Positions 1 to 9,055 of a stretch of DNA of 64,000 bases are shown here, in pieces. A program made the position numbers and the translations under genes. Each line of letters begins with the position of its first letter. The first letter of the stretch is position 1. The notes beneath the pieces were generated by a model. That model was not told the origin of the DNA, made no database searches, and worked only from the letters and a program-made list of their open reading frames with translations. The stretch comes from Parvularcula sp. BBD 1991-13 (GTDB lineage: Bacteria; Pseudomonadota; Alphaproteobacteria; Caulobacterales; Parvularculaceae), in contig LYSZ01000004.1 in NCBI GenBank assembly GCA_001657385.1, positions 248,001-312,000 on the forward strand, given 5' to 3'.

Positions 1-36
1 ACCGAGGATCAGATCCTCAATCAGGTGATGAACTGA
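1..36 (+). CDS. 3' end of an unidentified gene (partial)
   Basis: The first 36 bases read in frame 1 as the final 11 codons of a gene (ending N-Q-V-M-N) and a TGA stop at 34-36. It points toward dsbD, 139 bp before that gene's preferred start. Too little is present to recognise a family, and the frame is supported only by being open from the window edge, so it could be chance. Confidence 0.4.
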   Translation, partial: TEDQILNQVMN

Positions 37-175
37 GGCGCGCGCCGCGCTGAAACAACTTGACGGCCGCGCCCCCGTCAAAGCGGGCGGCGGCGCGTTC
101 ACAATCGGACGAGGGCGCGCGCCCGGCGGGCGAAGGGGATTGGCGCGCGCGCGCGCCTCGGCTACATCTCCGGCG

Positions 176-2476
176 ATGAACAGCCCGGCAACGAGAAGCT
201 CCATTTCCAGTCGAGCGGCGGCGCCCGCCGCCGCTTTTCTCGTCGCCGTTTTTATCGCCGCCGCCTTCATCGCCGCCGCCCTGACCTCGCCGCTGTCGGC
301 GCAGGACGCATCCGCGCCGCAGGCGTGGCCGCCGGCGGGGGATGCGGCGCGGGCTGAAACCGACTACACGGCCACGACGCTTGTTCCGGAAACGGACGGC
401 GTCGCGGCGGGACAGACATTCTGGGTCGCCCTTCGCCAAGAGGTTGCGGCAGGCTGGCATGTCTTCTGGGAAAATCCTGGCGATGCGGGTCTGCCGCTCG
501 ATCTCCAGTGGACGCTGCCCGAAGGGTTTTCCGCCGACCCGCCAATTCATCCTGTCCCTGAGTATTTTTCCTATGGGCCCCTGGCCAATTTCGCCCATGA
601 AGGCGCGCCGGTCTTCCTGATACGGATGACAGCGCCGGAAACCCTTCCCCGGGACGCCGTTGCGCCCGGCGGCGCGTTGTCCTTCGCCGTCAGGGCGTCA
701 TGGCAGGTCTGCGAAGATATCTGCGTGCCGGAGGCCGCGGCGCTGTCTTTTTCCCTGCCGGCGGCCGATGTCGCGCGCCCCGATCCGCGGCGCGCGGCGC
801 TGTTTGCGGCGGCCCGCCGCGCCCTGCCGGCGCCGTTCGAGGGGGAGGCGGTTTTCGCCGCGACGAAAAAAGGCTATCGCCTGACGCTCGAGGACGACGC
901 CGGGACGCTCCCTGGCGCGCTCTCCGGGGCGAACCGCGGCGACGCCTATTTCTTTCCGGCCGTCAGCGGTCTGATCACTCCCGCCGCGCCGCAGAAAGTC
1001 CGCTACCGCAACGGCGTCCTTACCGTCGAGATGGCGCGCGGCTATTTCGAAGGCCATGACGGCGACACGGTCAGGGGCGTTCTCGGTTTTGTCGATGAGG
1101 GCGGCGCCCGCGCCGGCCTTGACATTGCGGCCTCCTACGCGCCGCGCTCCGCGAGTCTCGCCGGGACAGGAAGCGGGAGCGGGACAGGCGCAGGGGCGTC
1201 GCCCGCCGACGGACCGGGCGCGGGCGCGTCGCTGCCTCTTCTGTTTGCGTTCGCGTTCCTCGGCGGCGCGCTTCTTAACGTCATGCCGTGCGTCTTTCCG
1301 ATCATTTTCGTCAAGGCGGCCGCGCTGATGCAGGCGGCGGGCGAGGCCGGCGCCGGCGAAAGAGCGCTGGTCCGCGTTCACGGCCTTCTCTACACGGGCG
1401 GCGTCCTCGCCGCGTTCGTGTTCATCGGCGCCGTCCTGTTGAGCCTGCGCGCCGGGGGCGAACAGCTCGGCTGGGGGTTTCACCTCCAGTCGCCGCCGGT
1501 GGTCGCGCTTTCCGCCTATGTCCTGTTCCTGGTCGGCCTCAATCTCGCGGGGGTGTTCCACGCGGGCGAAAGTCTCGCCGGCGCCGGCGGCGGGCTCGCC
1601 GCGAAGGGCGGGCGCAGCGGCGCGTTCTTTACCGGCCTCCTGGCGGTGGTGGTTGCCGCGCCGTGCCTCGGGCCGCTGCTGACGGCGCCCCTGGGCGCGG
1701 TGCTCCTGCAACCGCCGGCGATCGGTCTTTCCATTCTCGCCGCCATGGCGCTGGGCCTCGCCGCGCCGTACCTCGCGCTCAGCTTCGCGCCCGGGCTCGG
1801 CCGCGTCCTGCCCAGGCCGGGGCCTTGGATGGGGGTCATGAAACAGGCGCTGGCGTTTCCGGTTTTCGCCGGCGCGGCCTATTTCCTGTGGGTCTTCGCG
1901 CAGCAGACCGGCGGGGCGGGGCTTGCGGCCGCCCTTGCCGGCGCGGTCTTTCTCGCCTTTGCGGCGTGGCTGTTCGAACTCAGCAAGACCAGCGGCGGCG
2001 CGCGCCTGGCGGCGATGCGGGCCGCGGCGGCGCTCGCCGCGCTCGCCGCGGTGGCGCCGGCGATGCGGACCGACCCCGCCTTCAGCGCGTCCGGGGACGC
2101 GGTCCTGCGGCACGGCGCGTTGCGCGCCGAGCCTTATGACGCCGGCGCGCTGGCGGCTTACCGCGCGGCGGGCCGCCCGGTGTTCGTCGATTTCACGGCC
2201 GCATGGTGCGCCACCTGCCAGTTCAACAAGCTGACGATTTTTTCCAGCAAGGCGCTGGCGCGGGAGATCGAGGCCGCCGGGGTCGTCGTCATGGTCGCGG
2301 ACTGGACCTTGCGCGATCCGGCGATCACCGAGGCGCTGGAGGCGTTCGGCGCGAGCGGCGTGCCGCTCTATGCGGTCTACGATCCGTCGGGCGGGGCGCG
2401 CGTCCTGCCGCTTCCGCTGACCCGGGAGCGCCTGCGCGCCGCGCTGGCCGAAGCCTTGGCGCAGGGCGGGACCTAG
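176..2476 (+). CDS. protein-disulfide reductase, DsbD/ScsB type
   Basis: Inner-membrane thiol reductase that would pass electrons from cytoplasmic thioredoxin to periplasmic disulfide partners. The 766-residue product has an N-terminal hydrophobic export segment (about 15-43), a periplasmic DsbD-alpha-like domain with the pair C179/C183 in a WQVCEDICVPE motif, a polytopic core with the conserved membrane cysteines C372 (MPCVFP) and C497 (APCLGP), and a C-terminal thioredoxin domain with WCATC (C678, C681). This order (alpha-like domain, membrane domain, thioredoxin) matches the ScsB/DsbD family. An ATG at 140 would add 12 residues rich in Arg/Ala; the ATG at 176 puts the signal peptide in normal position. 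It converges on a tiny membrane-protein gene. The partner substrate is unknown. Confidence 0.9.
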   Translation: MNSPATRSSISSRAAAPAAAFLVAVFIAAAFIAAALTSPLSAQDASAPQAWPPAGDAARAETDYTATTLVPETDGVAAGQTFWVALRQEVAAGWHVFWENPGDAGLPLDLQWTLPEGFSADPPIHPVPEYFSYGPLANFAHEGAPVFLIRMTAPETLPRDAVAPGGALSFAVRASWQVCEDICVPEAAALSFSLPAADVARPDPRRAALFAAARRALPAPFEGEAVFAATKKGYRLTLEDDAGTLPGALSGANRGDAYFFPAVSGLITPAAPQKVRYRNGVLTVEMARGYFEGHDGDTVRGVLGFVDEGGARAGLDIAASYAPRSASLAGTGSGSGTGAGASPADGPGAGASLPLLFAFAFLGGALLNVMPCVFPIIFVKAAALMQAAGEAGAGERALVRVHGLLYTGGVLAAFVFIGAVLLSLRAGGEQLGWGFHLQSPPVVALSAYVLFLVGLNLAGVFHAGESLAGAGGGLAAKGGRSGAFFTGLLAVVVAAPCLGPLLTAPLGAVLLQPPAIGLSILAAMALGLAAPYLALSFAPGLGRVLPRPGPWMGVMKQALAFPVFAGAAYFLWVFAQQTGGAGLAAALAGAVFLAFAAWLFELSKTSGGARLAAMRAAAALAALAAVAPAMRTDPAFSASGDAVLRHGALRAEPYDAGALAAYRAAGRPVFVDFTAAWCATCQFNKLTIFSSKALAREIEAAGVVVMVADWTLRDPAITEALEAFGASGVPLYAVYDPSGGARVLPLPLTRERLRAALAEALAQGGT

Positions 2477-2482
2477 CCCGTC

Positions 2483-2496
2483 CAGGAGGCCTCCTG
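2483..2496. terminator. 14-bp perfect palindrome between convergent genes
   Basis: CAGGAGG followed by CCTCCTG lies seven bases after the dsbD stop and just before the stop of the convergent small gene. It has no loop and no T-run, so a bidirectional terminator role is weak inference. Confidence 0.3.
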
Positions 2497-2506
2497 AGGG
2501 CGGCGG

Positions 2507-2659
2507 CTATCGCGCGGGCGCGGCCTCGGCGATCTGGGTCGGCGCGCGCTCGCCCTGCTCGGCCGCCTTGACGGCGAAGATGACGCATACGGCCGCGATG
2601 GCGGCGAGGCTGGAGACGAGGCGGGCGAGGGCGGGGCGAAGGGCTGGCTTGCGTATCAT
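2507..2659 (-). CDS. small single-pass membrane protein, hypothetical
   Basis: A 50-residue reading frame starting MIRKPALRPALARL, with one hydrophobic segment (about residues 16-30, containing one Cys) and a short charged tail ending EAAPAR. The G/C-rich third positions agree with neighbouring genes, and a purine-rich GGGGGG tract lies about ten bases before the ATG. It is convergent with dsbD and divergent from pgi. I do not recognise a family; arginines before the hydrophobic segment suggest the C-terminus faces the periplasm, or that the segment is an uncleaved anchor. Confidence 0.5.
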   Translation of the reverse strand: MIRKPALRPALARLVSSLAAIAAVCVIFAVKAAEQGERAPTQIAEAAPAR

Positions 2660-2784
2660 GGCGCCAGCTTACCCCCCGCATCCTTAACGCGCGTTGAGCA
2701 TGGCGCATAAAATCCGTAAGAAGCCTCATGAAACAACGCGGCCCGCCGCTCGCGCGTTTAACCCCCAACCAGGGCGCCGATCCT

Positions 2785-4467
2785 ATGACCTTGCTTGCCG
2801 ACAGTGACGAATGGCGCGCCCTGCGCGCGGACGCCGACGCCCTTGCAAACACGACCATGCGCGCGCTCTTCGCTGAGGACCCGAAGCGCTTCGCGCGCTA
2901 TTCGGTCGAGGCGGCGGGCCTGTTCCTCGACTATTCCAAGAACAAGATCACCGACGACGTTCTCGATCACCTGATGGCGCTGGCCGGGGCGGCGAAGCTG
3001 GAGGCGGCGCGCCAGGCGATGACGTCGGGCCAGCCGATCAACGCCACCGAGGGGCGCGCGGTGCTCCACGTGGCGTTGCGCGATTTCGCCATGCGCGCGT
3101 ATCACGTCGGCGGGGAGAACGTCTCCCCTGCGGTGGAGCGCGAGCGCGCGCGGATGAAGGCGTTCGCCGACCGCGTTCACGCCGGCGTCCACAAAGGCTT
3201 CACCGGCAAGCCGCTGACGACGGTCGTCAATATCGGCATCGGCGGTTCCGATCTCGGCCCGCTGATGGCGACGGAGGCGCTGCGGCCCTACTGGATCGAG
3301 GGGCGGCGCGCGCATTTCGTCTCCAATGTGGACGGACAGCATCTCGCCGATACGCTGTCGCAGGTCGATCCGCAGACGACCCTCTTCATCGTCGCGTCGA
3401 AGACCTTCACGACCCAGGAGACCATGACGAACGCGCAAAGCGCGCGGGCCTGGCTCCTCTCGAAAGGCGCCGCCATGGGCGTCGCCGAAAGCGACGTCTC
3501 CAGACATTTCATCGCGCTTTCCACCAACGAGGTCGCGGTCACCGCCTTCGGGATCGATGCGGAAAACATGTTCCGGTTCTGGGACTGGGTCGGCGGGCGG
3601 TTTTCCCTCTGGTCGGCGATCGGGCTTTCCATCGCGCTTCAGGTCGGATTTTCGAATTTCGAAAGGCTCCTGCGCGGCGCGCACGCCATGGACGAGCATT
3701 TCCGCACCGCGCCGATCCGCGACAACATGCCGGCCCTGATGGCGCTTGTCGGCGTGTGGAACCGTAATTTCATGGGCTGCGCGTCGCACGCCGTCCTGCC
3801 TTACGACCAGCACCTCCATCGCCTCGCCGCCTATCTTCAGCAGGCGGAAATGGAATCGAACGGCAAGCGCGTGACCGCGGACGGCGCCGCCGCGCCGGCG
3901 GCTACATGCCCGGTGATCTTCGGCGAGCCCGGCACCAACGGACAGCACGCCTTTTACCAGCTCCTCCATCAGGGGACGGATCTGATTTCGGCGGACTTCA
4001 TCGCGCCGGCCTTTTCCCATGCGGATCTGGGCGACCATCACCAGAAGCTTCTCTCCAATTTCCTGGCCCAGACCGAAGCGCTGATGCGCGGCAAGACCAG
4101 AGCCGAGGCGAAAGACGACCTGATCGCCGAAGGAAAGCCGCCGCAGGACGTGGAGCGGCTGACGCCGCACAAGGTGTTTCCCGGCGACCGGCCGACCAAT
4201 TCCATTGTCATGGAGCGGCTGACGCCGGAAACCCTCGGCGCGCTGATCGCGCTTTATGAACACAAGATTTTCTGCCAGGGCGTCCTGTGGGGGGTGAATT
4301 CCTTCGATCAGTGGGGGGTGGAACTCGGCAAGGTGCTGGCCAAGGCGATCCTGCCGGAGCTGGGCGCCGCCGGCGAGGACATGGCGCTCGCTGAAGCCCA
4401 TGACGCCTCCACCAACGGGCTGATCAATCGGTTGAACGCCATCCGCGCCGGTAACGGGAAGGGTTAA
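2785..4467 (+). CDS. pgi: glucose-6-phosphate isomerase
   Basis: Cytoplasmic enzyme that interconverts glucose 6-phosphate and fructose 6-phosphate. The 560-residue length is typical of the large (E. coli-type) form. Family signatures are intact: the glycine-rich sugar-phosphate loop GIGGSDLGP, the [19 protein letters not shown] block near residue 380 carrying the catalytic His, and [12 protein letters not shown] near residue 504 carrying the catalytic Lys at its end. An upstream ATG at 2728 gives a 19-residue extension ([14 protein letters not shown]) without family support, so the ATG at 2785 is preferred. A cyclophilin gene follows after 5 bp and is probably co-transcribed. Confidence 0.96.
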   Translation: MTLLADSDEWRALRADADALANTTMRALFAEDPKRFARYSVEAAGLFLDYSKNKITDDVLDHLMALAGAAKLEAARQAMTSGQPINATEGRAVLHVALRDFAMRAYHVGGENVSPAVERERARMKAFADRVHAGVHKGFTGKPLTTVVNIGIGGSDLGPLMATEALRPYWIEGRRAHFVSNVDGQHLADTLSQVDPQTTLFIVASKTFTTQETMTNAQSARAWLLSKGAAMGVAESDVSRHFIALSTNEVAVTAFGIDAENMFRFWDWVGGRFSLWSAIGLSIALQVGFSNFERLLRGAHAMDEHFRTAPIRDNMPALMALVGVWNRNFMGCASHAVLPYDQHLHRLAAYLQQAEMESNGKRVTADGAAAPAATCPVIFGEPGTNGQHAFYQLLHQGTDLISADFIAPAFSHADLGDHHQKLLSNFLAQTEALMRGKTRAEAKDDLIAEGKPPQDVERLTPHKVFPGDRPTNSIVMERLTPETLGALIALYEHKIFCQGVLWGVNSFDQWGVELGKVLAKAILPELGAAGEDMALAEAHDASTNGLINRLNAIRAGNGKG

Positions 4468-4472
4468 TCCCC

Positions 4473-5048
4473 ATGCCAATCAAAATCATCGCCGCCGTCC
4501 TCGCCGCGTTGGCGCTCAGCCTCGCCGCCGCGCATGCGCAGGCGCCGCGGGCCAGGATCCAGACCTCCCTCGGCGACATCGTTGTTGAACTGTACCCGGA
4601 TAAAGCCCCGGCGACGGTGGAAAACTTCCTCGCTTACGCGACCAGCGGCCATTACGACCGCACGCTCTTCCACCGGGTCGTCAAGGGGTTCGTTATTCAG
4701 GGCGGCGGATACTCGCGGCTCTATACCGAGCGCGTAACGCGCGATCCGATCCCGTATGAGGGCGACAACGGCCTCAAGAACGAGCGTGGAACCATCGCCA
4801 TGGCGCGCGGCGGCGATCCGCAGAGCGCCCAGGCGCAGTGGTTTGTCAATCTGCGCGACAATGACCGGCTCGACCATCGCGTTAACGATCTTGGTACGGT
4901 CTATGGCTACGCGGTGTTCGGCCGCGTCGTCGAGGGAATGGACGTCGCCGACGCCATCGGCGCGGTGGAAACCGGCGCCGGCGGGCCGTTCGCCGCCGAG
5001 GTTCCGCTTGAGATGATTTTCATCGAGCGGGTGGATCCTGTCGAGTAA
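4473..5048 (+). CDS. periplasmic cyclophilin-type peptidyl-prolyl isomerase
   Basis: Cis-trans prolyl isomerase of the cyclophilin fold, 191 residues, with an N-terminal signal peptide (KIIAAVLAALALSLAAA followed by HAQA) that predicts export. Family elements are visible: the LYPDKAPATVENFL strand-helix, the FHRVVKGFVIQGG core containing the catalytic Arg and Phe, and SAQAQWFVNL, where the central Gln-Phe pair is kept. It follows pgi by 5 bp on the same strand. Downstream of its stop lies copy A of the 105-bp repeat, which may form its transcript's 3' end. Confidence 0.93.
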   Translation: MPIKIIAAVLAALALSLAAAHAQAPRARIQTSLGDIVVELYPDKAPATVENFLAYATSGHYDRTLFHRVVKGFVIQGGGYSRLYTERVTRDPIPYEGDNGLKNERGTIAMARGGDPQSAQAQWFVNLRDNDRLDHRVNDLGTVYGYAVFGRVVEGMDVADAIGAVETGAGGPFAAEVPLEMIFIERVDPVE

Positions 5049-5061
5049 ATCCGGCCGGCTG

Positions 5062-5166
5062 GAGCCGATTGCGTTCGACGCGATTGACGATTGGCTCCGG
5101 ATTCTTGGGGCGGCGCGCGCCCGCGAACCGCAAAACCGGCAGTCCGCTTTTGCTGCACCACGCTCT
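5062..5166 (+). repeat. intergenic repeat element, copy A (~105 bp)
   Basis: This stretch aligns over its whole length with 32716-32819 (one single-base gap, roughly four-fifths identical by eye). It contains two inverted repeats: GGAGCC (5061-5066) with GGCTCC (5093-5098), and GCAAAA (5130-5135) with TTTTGC (5148-5153). Compared with copy B the first stem shows a compensatory change (A-T here, C-G there). It begins 13 bp after a stop codon on the same strand. I do not know the family. Confidence 0.75.
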
Positions 5167-5217
5167 CGCCCCGGCGGCGTTGCCCTTGTCCGCGTCATCG
5201 GCTATTTCCCGCGTCCT

Positions 5218-6696
5218 ATGGCCAAGAAACAGAAAACCTTCCGCCCCAAGGCGCGCATTCCGCGCGGGTTCAAGGACCGGCTCGGCCCCGAGCTGATCGC
5301 CGAGCGGGAAATGCTGGCCCGCGTGAGCGCCGTTTACGAGGCGCACGGCTTCGACCCGCTGGAAACCCCGGCGTTCGAGTTCACCGACGCGCTGGGCAAG
5401 TTCCTGCCCGACGTGGACCGGCCCAATGCGGGCGTTTTCTCGCTGCAGGACGACGACGACCAGTGGATGAGCCTGCGCTACGACCTGACGGCGCCGCTCG
5501 CCCGTTTCGTGGCGGAGCATTACGACGCGCTGCCCAAGCCCTTTCGCCGCTATCAGGTGGGGCCGGTCTGGCGCAACGAAAAGCCGGGGCCGGGGCGCTT
5601 CCGCCAGTTCACCCAGTGCGACGCGGACACGGTGGGCGCGCCCGCGCCCCATGCCGACGCGGAATGCGTCGTCATGCTGTCCGAGGCGATGGAGGCGGCG
5701 GGGCTCGCACGGGAGGATTACCGCGTCCGGATCAACGACCGCAACGTCTTGACCGGCCTTCTGGAGACGATCGGGATCGACGAGGCGCGCGACGCGCAGA
5801 CAAAGCTCGGCGTCCTGCGCGCCATGGATAAGCTCGACCGCCTGGGCGAGGCGGGCGTCGCCGCGCTGCTCGGCGAGGGGCGCAAGGACGAGAGCGGGGA
5901 CTATACCGAGGGCGCGAAGCTTGACGACGCTTCCATCGCGCGCGTCATGGGCTTCATGGGCGCGACGGCGGAAACGAACGCGGCGACCTGCGATGCGCTG
6001 TCCGATCTTATCGGATCGTCCGAGGCCGGAGCGAAGGGCGTTGAGACCCTCTCGGCCATGGCCGCGCAACTGGCCGCGCTCGGCCTCGACGACGCCGGCG
6101 CCAAAATCGACCTCTCGGTGATCCGCGGGCTTGAATACTACACTGGTCCCGTGTTCGAGGCGGAACTCGCCTTCGATCTCAAGGACGCCAAGGGCCGCCC
6201 GGTGCAGATCGGCTCGGTCGCGTCCGGCGGGCGTTATGACGGGCTCGTCGCCCGCTTCAAGGGCGTGGAGGTCCCGGCGGTCGGGATCTCGGTCGGCGTC
6301 TCGCGGTTGCTGGCGGCGCTGGAGCTGCAAGGCGCCGCTGCGGCGTCCCGCGGACCGGTGGTCGTTCTCGCGCTCGAAAAAGATCAGATGGCGTCCTATC
6401 AGGCGATGGCGACGGATCTGCGTGCGGCCGGTATTCGGGCGGAAGTCTATCTCGGCGGGTCGAACTTCGCCAAGCAGTTGAAATACGCCGACAAGCGCGC
6501 CGCGCCCCTGGCGATTATTCAGGGGGAAGACGAACGCGCGAAGGGCGAAGTGACGATCAAGGATCTCGTTCTCGGCGCGGAACTCTCAAGGGAGATCGAG
6601 GACAACGCCGAATGGCGCGAGGGCCGGCAGGCGCAGACGACGGTGAAGCGCGGCGCGCTTGTCGAGGCGGTGAGAAAAGCGCTGGACCGGGGCTGA
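5218..6696 (+). CDS. hisS: histidyl-tRNA synthetase
   Basis: Class II aminoacyl-tRNA synthetase charging tRNA-His, 492 residues. The N-terminus (RPKARIPRGFKD) fits the family. Motif 2 is FRRYQVGPVWRNEKPGPGR followed by FRQFTQCDAD; the histidine-binding GLEYYTGPVF block and motif 3 (SGGRYDGLV) are present, and the C-terminus has the anticodon-binding alpha/beta domain (VVVLALEKD onward). The ATG at 5218 follows repeat copy A and has no strong Shine-Dalgarno sequence. It converges on the minus-strand gene at 6773. Confidence 0.96.
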   Translation: MAKKQKTFRPKARIPRGFKDRLGPELIAEREMLARVSAVYEAHGFDPLETPAFEFTDALGKFLPDVDRPNAGVFSLQDDDDQWMSLRYDLTAPLARFVAEHYDALPKPFRRYQVGPVWRNEKPGPGRFRQFTQCDADTVGAPAPHADAECVVMLSEAMEAAGLAREDYRVRINDRNVLTGLLETIGIDEARDAQTKLGVLRAMDKLDRLGEAGVAALLGEGRKDESGDYTEGAKLDDASIARVMGFMGATAETNAATCDALSDLIGSSEAGAKGVETLSAMAAQLAALGLDDAGAKIDLSVIRGLEYYTGPVFEAELAFDLKDAKGRPVQIGSVASGGRYDGLVARFKGVEVPAVGISVGVSRLLAALELQGAAAASRGPVVVLALEKDQMASYQAMATDLRAAGIRAEVYLGGSNFAKQLKYADKRAAPLAIIQGEDERAKGEVTIKDLVLGAELSREIEDNAEWREGRQAQTTVKRGALVEAVRKALDRG

Positions 6697-6772
6697 CGCC
6701 GTTCGCGGTTCATGATTGATCCCGCCGGCTCCGGGTTTTGTCTGAGCGGTTTTCGGTTTGGCGCCGCGCCGG

Positions 6773-7243
6773 TCAGGACAGAATCTGGTCGAGGTTGCTG
6801 ATGATCGCGGCAAGAATGATCGCGCCGCAAATCAAAATCGCGACCCACTGCAAAAACGACATCAACAGGACGCCGCCGCCAAGGGAAAAGCCGATCAGCG
6901 CCGGCATGCGCTCTTCCCGGCGGAACAGCGCGACAATCGCGAGCAGCATGGCTGCGCCGGCAAGCGCCAGCACTGCGGCGTCGACGATCTTGTCCATGTC
7001 GGCTTTTCGCCTGGCCGGTTCGGGTTGCGGCTCGGCTTCGCCGGCGATCGCGCGTTTCGCCGCTTCCTTGATGCCCAACGCGGTTTGCGCGATGGTGCGT
7101 TCGATCGGCTCCTGCGGCGCAAGCGGCCCCATCGACAGGTGAACCACCGCGCCGATAAGCGCGACGGTGGCGAGCGCCATGGCGACGAGCCCGATGATGT
7201 TGGATTTGCCCTGCTTGAACCGGTCGATGGGATTGTTGTCCAT
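6773..7243 (-). CDS. hypothetical multi-pass membrane protein
   Basis: A 156-residue product with four predicted hydrophobic segments: about 18-36 ([19 protein letters not shown]), 84-103 (AAVLALAGAAMLLAIVALF), 113-130 and 133-150. An Ala/Glu/Pro/Arg-rich linker separates the first from the rest. I see no catalytic motif and do not recognise a family. It is convergent with hisS and tandem with, but about 150 bp downstream of, the AEC transporter start-side region, so operon membership is uncertain. Confidence 0.75.
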   Translation of the reverse strand: MDNNPIDRFKQGKSNIIGLVAMALATVALIGAVVHLSMGPLAPQEPIERTIAQTALGIKEAAKRAIAGEAEPQPEPARRKADMDKIVDAAVLALAGAAMLLAIVALFRREERMPALIGFSLGGGVLLMSFLQWVAILICGAIILAAIISNLDQILS

Positions 7244-7392
7244 GCTGTCGTCCCTCGCGCGGCTGCGCGCGTTTCATGAATAGAGGATGAAGCAGAATTA
7301 TTCGTTAACCGGGCGTCGGCCGGCCGCCCCGGATGTCCGCCGCCCAGACGCATGCCGCCTGAGGGGTGGGAATGGACCGAGCCCGGAATCCC

Positions 7393-8325
7393 TCACGAAA
7401 ACACGATCAGCACGCCCGACACGGTAAAGATCGCGCACACCGTGCTGAGGAGGAGCGCGGAGGCGGTCTCGGTCTTGTAGATTCCGTACTGGCTCGCCAT
7501 GACGAAGGACGTCACGCCCGAAGGCATGAAGGTGAACAGGGCGAGCGCGCTCATATGCGTCGGGTCGTCGACGCCGAGGAGGCGCGCGGCGGCGAGCGCG
7601 GTTGCGGGCAGGAAGGCGAGCTTCACCGCGAGAATGCTGACGGCCCGGCCCGCGATCGAGCCGATGTCCGGATACTGGTTGGTGGCGAGGAAGAGGCCGA
7701 GGGAAAACAGCGCCGCCGGTCCCGCCGCGGCGCCGAGGATCTTGAAGAACTGCACGCCGCTCTCGGGCAGGTCGAGGCCCAGCGCGGAAAACGCGAATCC
7801 CGACGACGACGCGATGACAAGCGGATTGGTCAGCGGCGCTTTCAGCGTCTTTTTCAACCGACCCGCCAGCGACAGCCCGTTTTCACGCGGCGCCATCAGG
7901 CTCGCGCCGATGGTGATGACCGCCACGCCCTCGATCAGCATCAGGACGATATAGGCGCGCGCCCAGGTCCCCACCGCGAGCGCGATCGGCAGGCCGAGAA
8001 ACACCGCGTTGCCGATGGTGGCGGCAAAGGCGTGGGCGCCCGCTTCTTCCCGGGTGATGGGAAACAGCGCCTGCGCCGCGAGATAGGTTCCGAAAATCGC
8101 CGCGAATCCCGCGAGCGCGTAGGACGCGGCCAGCGGGAGATAGTCCGGGCCCGGCGGCGGGGTGGTGGCGGTCAGCCCGAACAGGGCCGCCGGCATGGCG
8201 AAGCGGAAGACGAATTTGTTGAGGGTCTGGGAATCCGCGTTGGTCATCAGGCGCAGGCGGCCGGCGGCGAGGCCGACGGCGATTACGGCGAAGATCGGCA
8301 GGGCGAGGGTGATGACGGCGGTCAT
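7393..8325 (-). CDS. AEC-family transporter (auxin efflux carrier superfamily)
   Basis: Integral membrane carrier of 310 residues with about ten hydrophobic segments, beginning ALPIFAVIAVGLAAGRL, as is usual for bacterial AEC/YfdV-type carriers. Family hallmarks include the ADSQTLNKFVFRFAMPAALF block near residues 30-50 and the C-terminal LFTFMPSGVTSFVMASQYG block (a conserved Pro and Ser in a membrane helix). Family members export malate, auxin-like or other organic anions; the substrate here cannot be told. The gene stands alone. Confidence 0.9.
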   Translation of the reverse strand: MTAVITLALPIFAVIAVGLAAGRLRLMTNADSQTLNKFVFRFAMPAALFGLTATTPPPGPDYLPLAASYALAGFAAIFGTYLAAQALFPITREEAGAHAFAATIGNAVFLGLPIALAVGTWARAYIVLMLIEGVAVITIGASLMAPRENGLSLAGRLKKTLKAPLTNPLVIASSSGFAFSALGLDLPESGVQFFKILGAAAGPAALFSLGLFLATNQYPDIGSIAGRAVSILAVKLAFLPATALAAARLLGVDDPTHMSALALFTFMPSGVTSFVMASQYGIYKTETASALLLSTVCAIFTVSGVLIVFS

Positions 8326-8686
8326 GGGCGCAGCGAAGGTCCCGGCGTTCCGGCAGGTGCCGTTCTGGTGGAGGAACGGGCCTTCTGGGCCGGATGCGCC
8401 CGCGCGTCAAGCGCAGGGCCGGGCGGGCGTTGCGCGAGGCGCCGGATGGGTTAAAGCCTAATCTCCCGGGGGCTGGGGGCGATGGTTAAAAACCGGAAAA
8501 TTCATGCCGTTTGCCCATCCGACCCTTGCACTATGCCCGGCGAATGGGGCGCCCAAAGGGATCAAATAAGGCGATTTTGAGAACCGCGAGGCCTGTCGCA
8601 ACGGTCGGGGCGCGCGGAAGGCGAACCCGCACGCGGTCCCGCATGCGCATGTCCGGGGGGACTTGCCCTTGGCGCCCATCCGCGCA
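8326..8686. other. 361-bp intergenic region between divergent genes
   Basis: Region between the AEC transporter (minus) and the DUF2794 gene (plus), which must hold both promoters. I see no RNA motif or strong inverted repeat. A 62-codon frame at 8511-8699 overlaps the next gene in another frame and is not convincing. Confidence 0.5.
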
Positions 8687-9040
8687 ATGGTTGCGCTGAT
8701 GCACGCCGCCGAGACCCGCCCCCAGCCGCATAACCGACGCGAGCCCGTGGCCTTTACGCGCACGGAGCTGACGCGAATCCTGAGCCTGTACGGTCAGTTC
8801 GTCGCCGCTGGCGACTGGCGCGACTACGCCATCGACTGCCTTCAGGACGCGGCGGTGTTCAGCATCTATCGCCGCGCGTCGGAAATGCCGCTTTACCGGA
8901 TCGAAAAACGCCCGAAGCTCGCCCGCAAGCAGGGAGCGTATGTCGTGGTTTCCATGACCGGCGCCGTCCTCAAGCGCGGCCATGACCTCGCGCAGGTGCT
9001 GCGCGTCTTCGACCGGCAGAAAGTGAAGCTGGCCACCTGA
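8687..9040 (+). CDS. DUF2794 domain-containing protein
   Basis: Small cytoplasmic protein of unknown function, widespread in alphaproteobacteria. The 117-residue product carries the conserved core FTRTELTRILSLYGQFVAAG, DWRDYAID and IYRRASEMPLYRIEK, and ends VLRVFDRQKVKL, matching DUF2794 from my knowledge of the family. Start choice is open: a TTG at 8663 directly after a GGGGGG tract would add eight residues; ATG at 8687 or 8699 are alternatives. No operon partner is evident. Confidence 0.85.
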   Translation: MVALMHAAETRPQPHNRREPVAFTRTELTRILSLYGQFVAAGDWRDYAIDCLQDAAVFSIYRRASEMPLYRIEKRPKLARKQGAYVVVSMTGAVLKRGHDLAQVLRVFDRQKVKLAT

Positions 9041-9055
9041 CCGGCCCGTGGGCGT

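Noticed and set aside
698-2113. 471-codon minus-strand frame opposite dsbD
   Set aside because: Arg/Gly/Ala-rich shadow frame caused by high GC; the plus-strand frame has complete DsbD motifs.
2758-4479. 573-codon minus-strand frame opposite pgi
   Set aside because: Fully overlaps pgi and has no recognisable domain; composition typical of a shadow frame.
8511-8699. 62-codon plus-strand frame containing MGRPKGSNK
   Set aside because: The start looks AT-hook-like, but the rest is Arg-rich noise and the frame overlaps the DUF2794 start.
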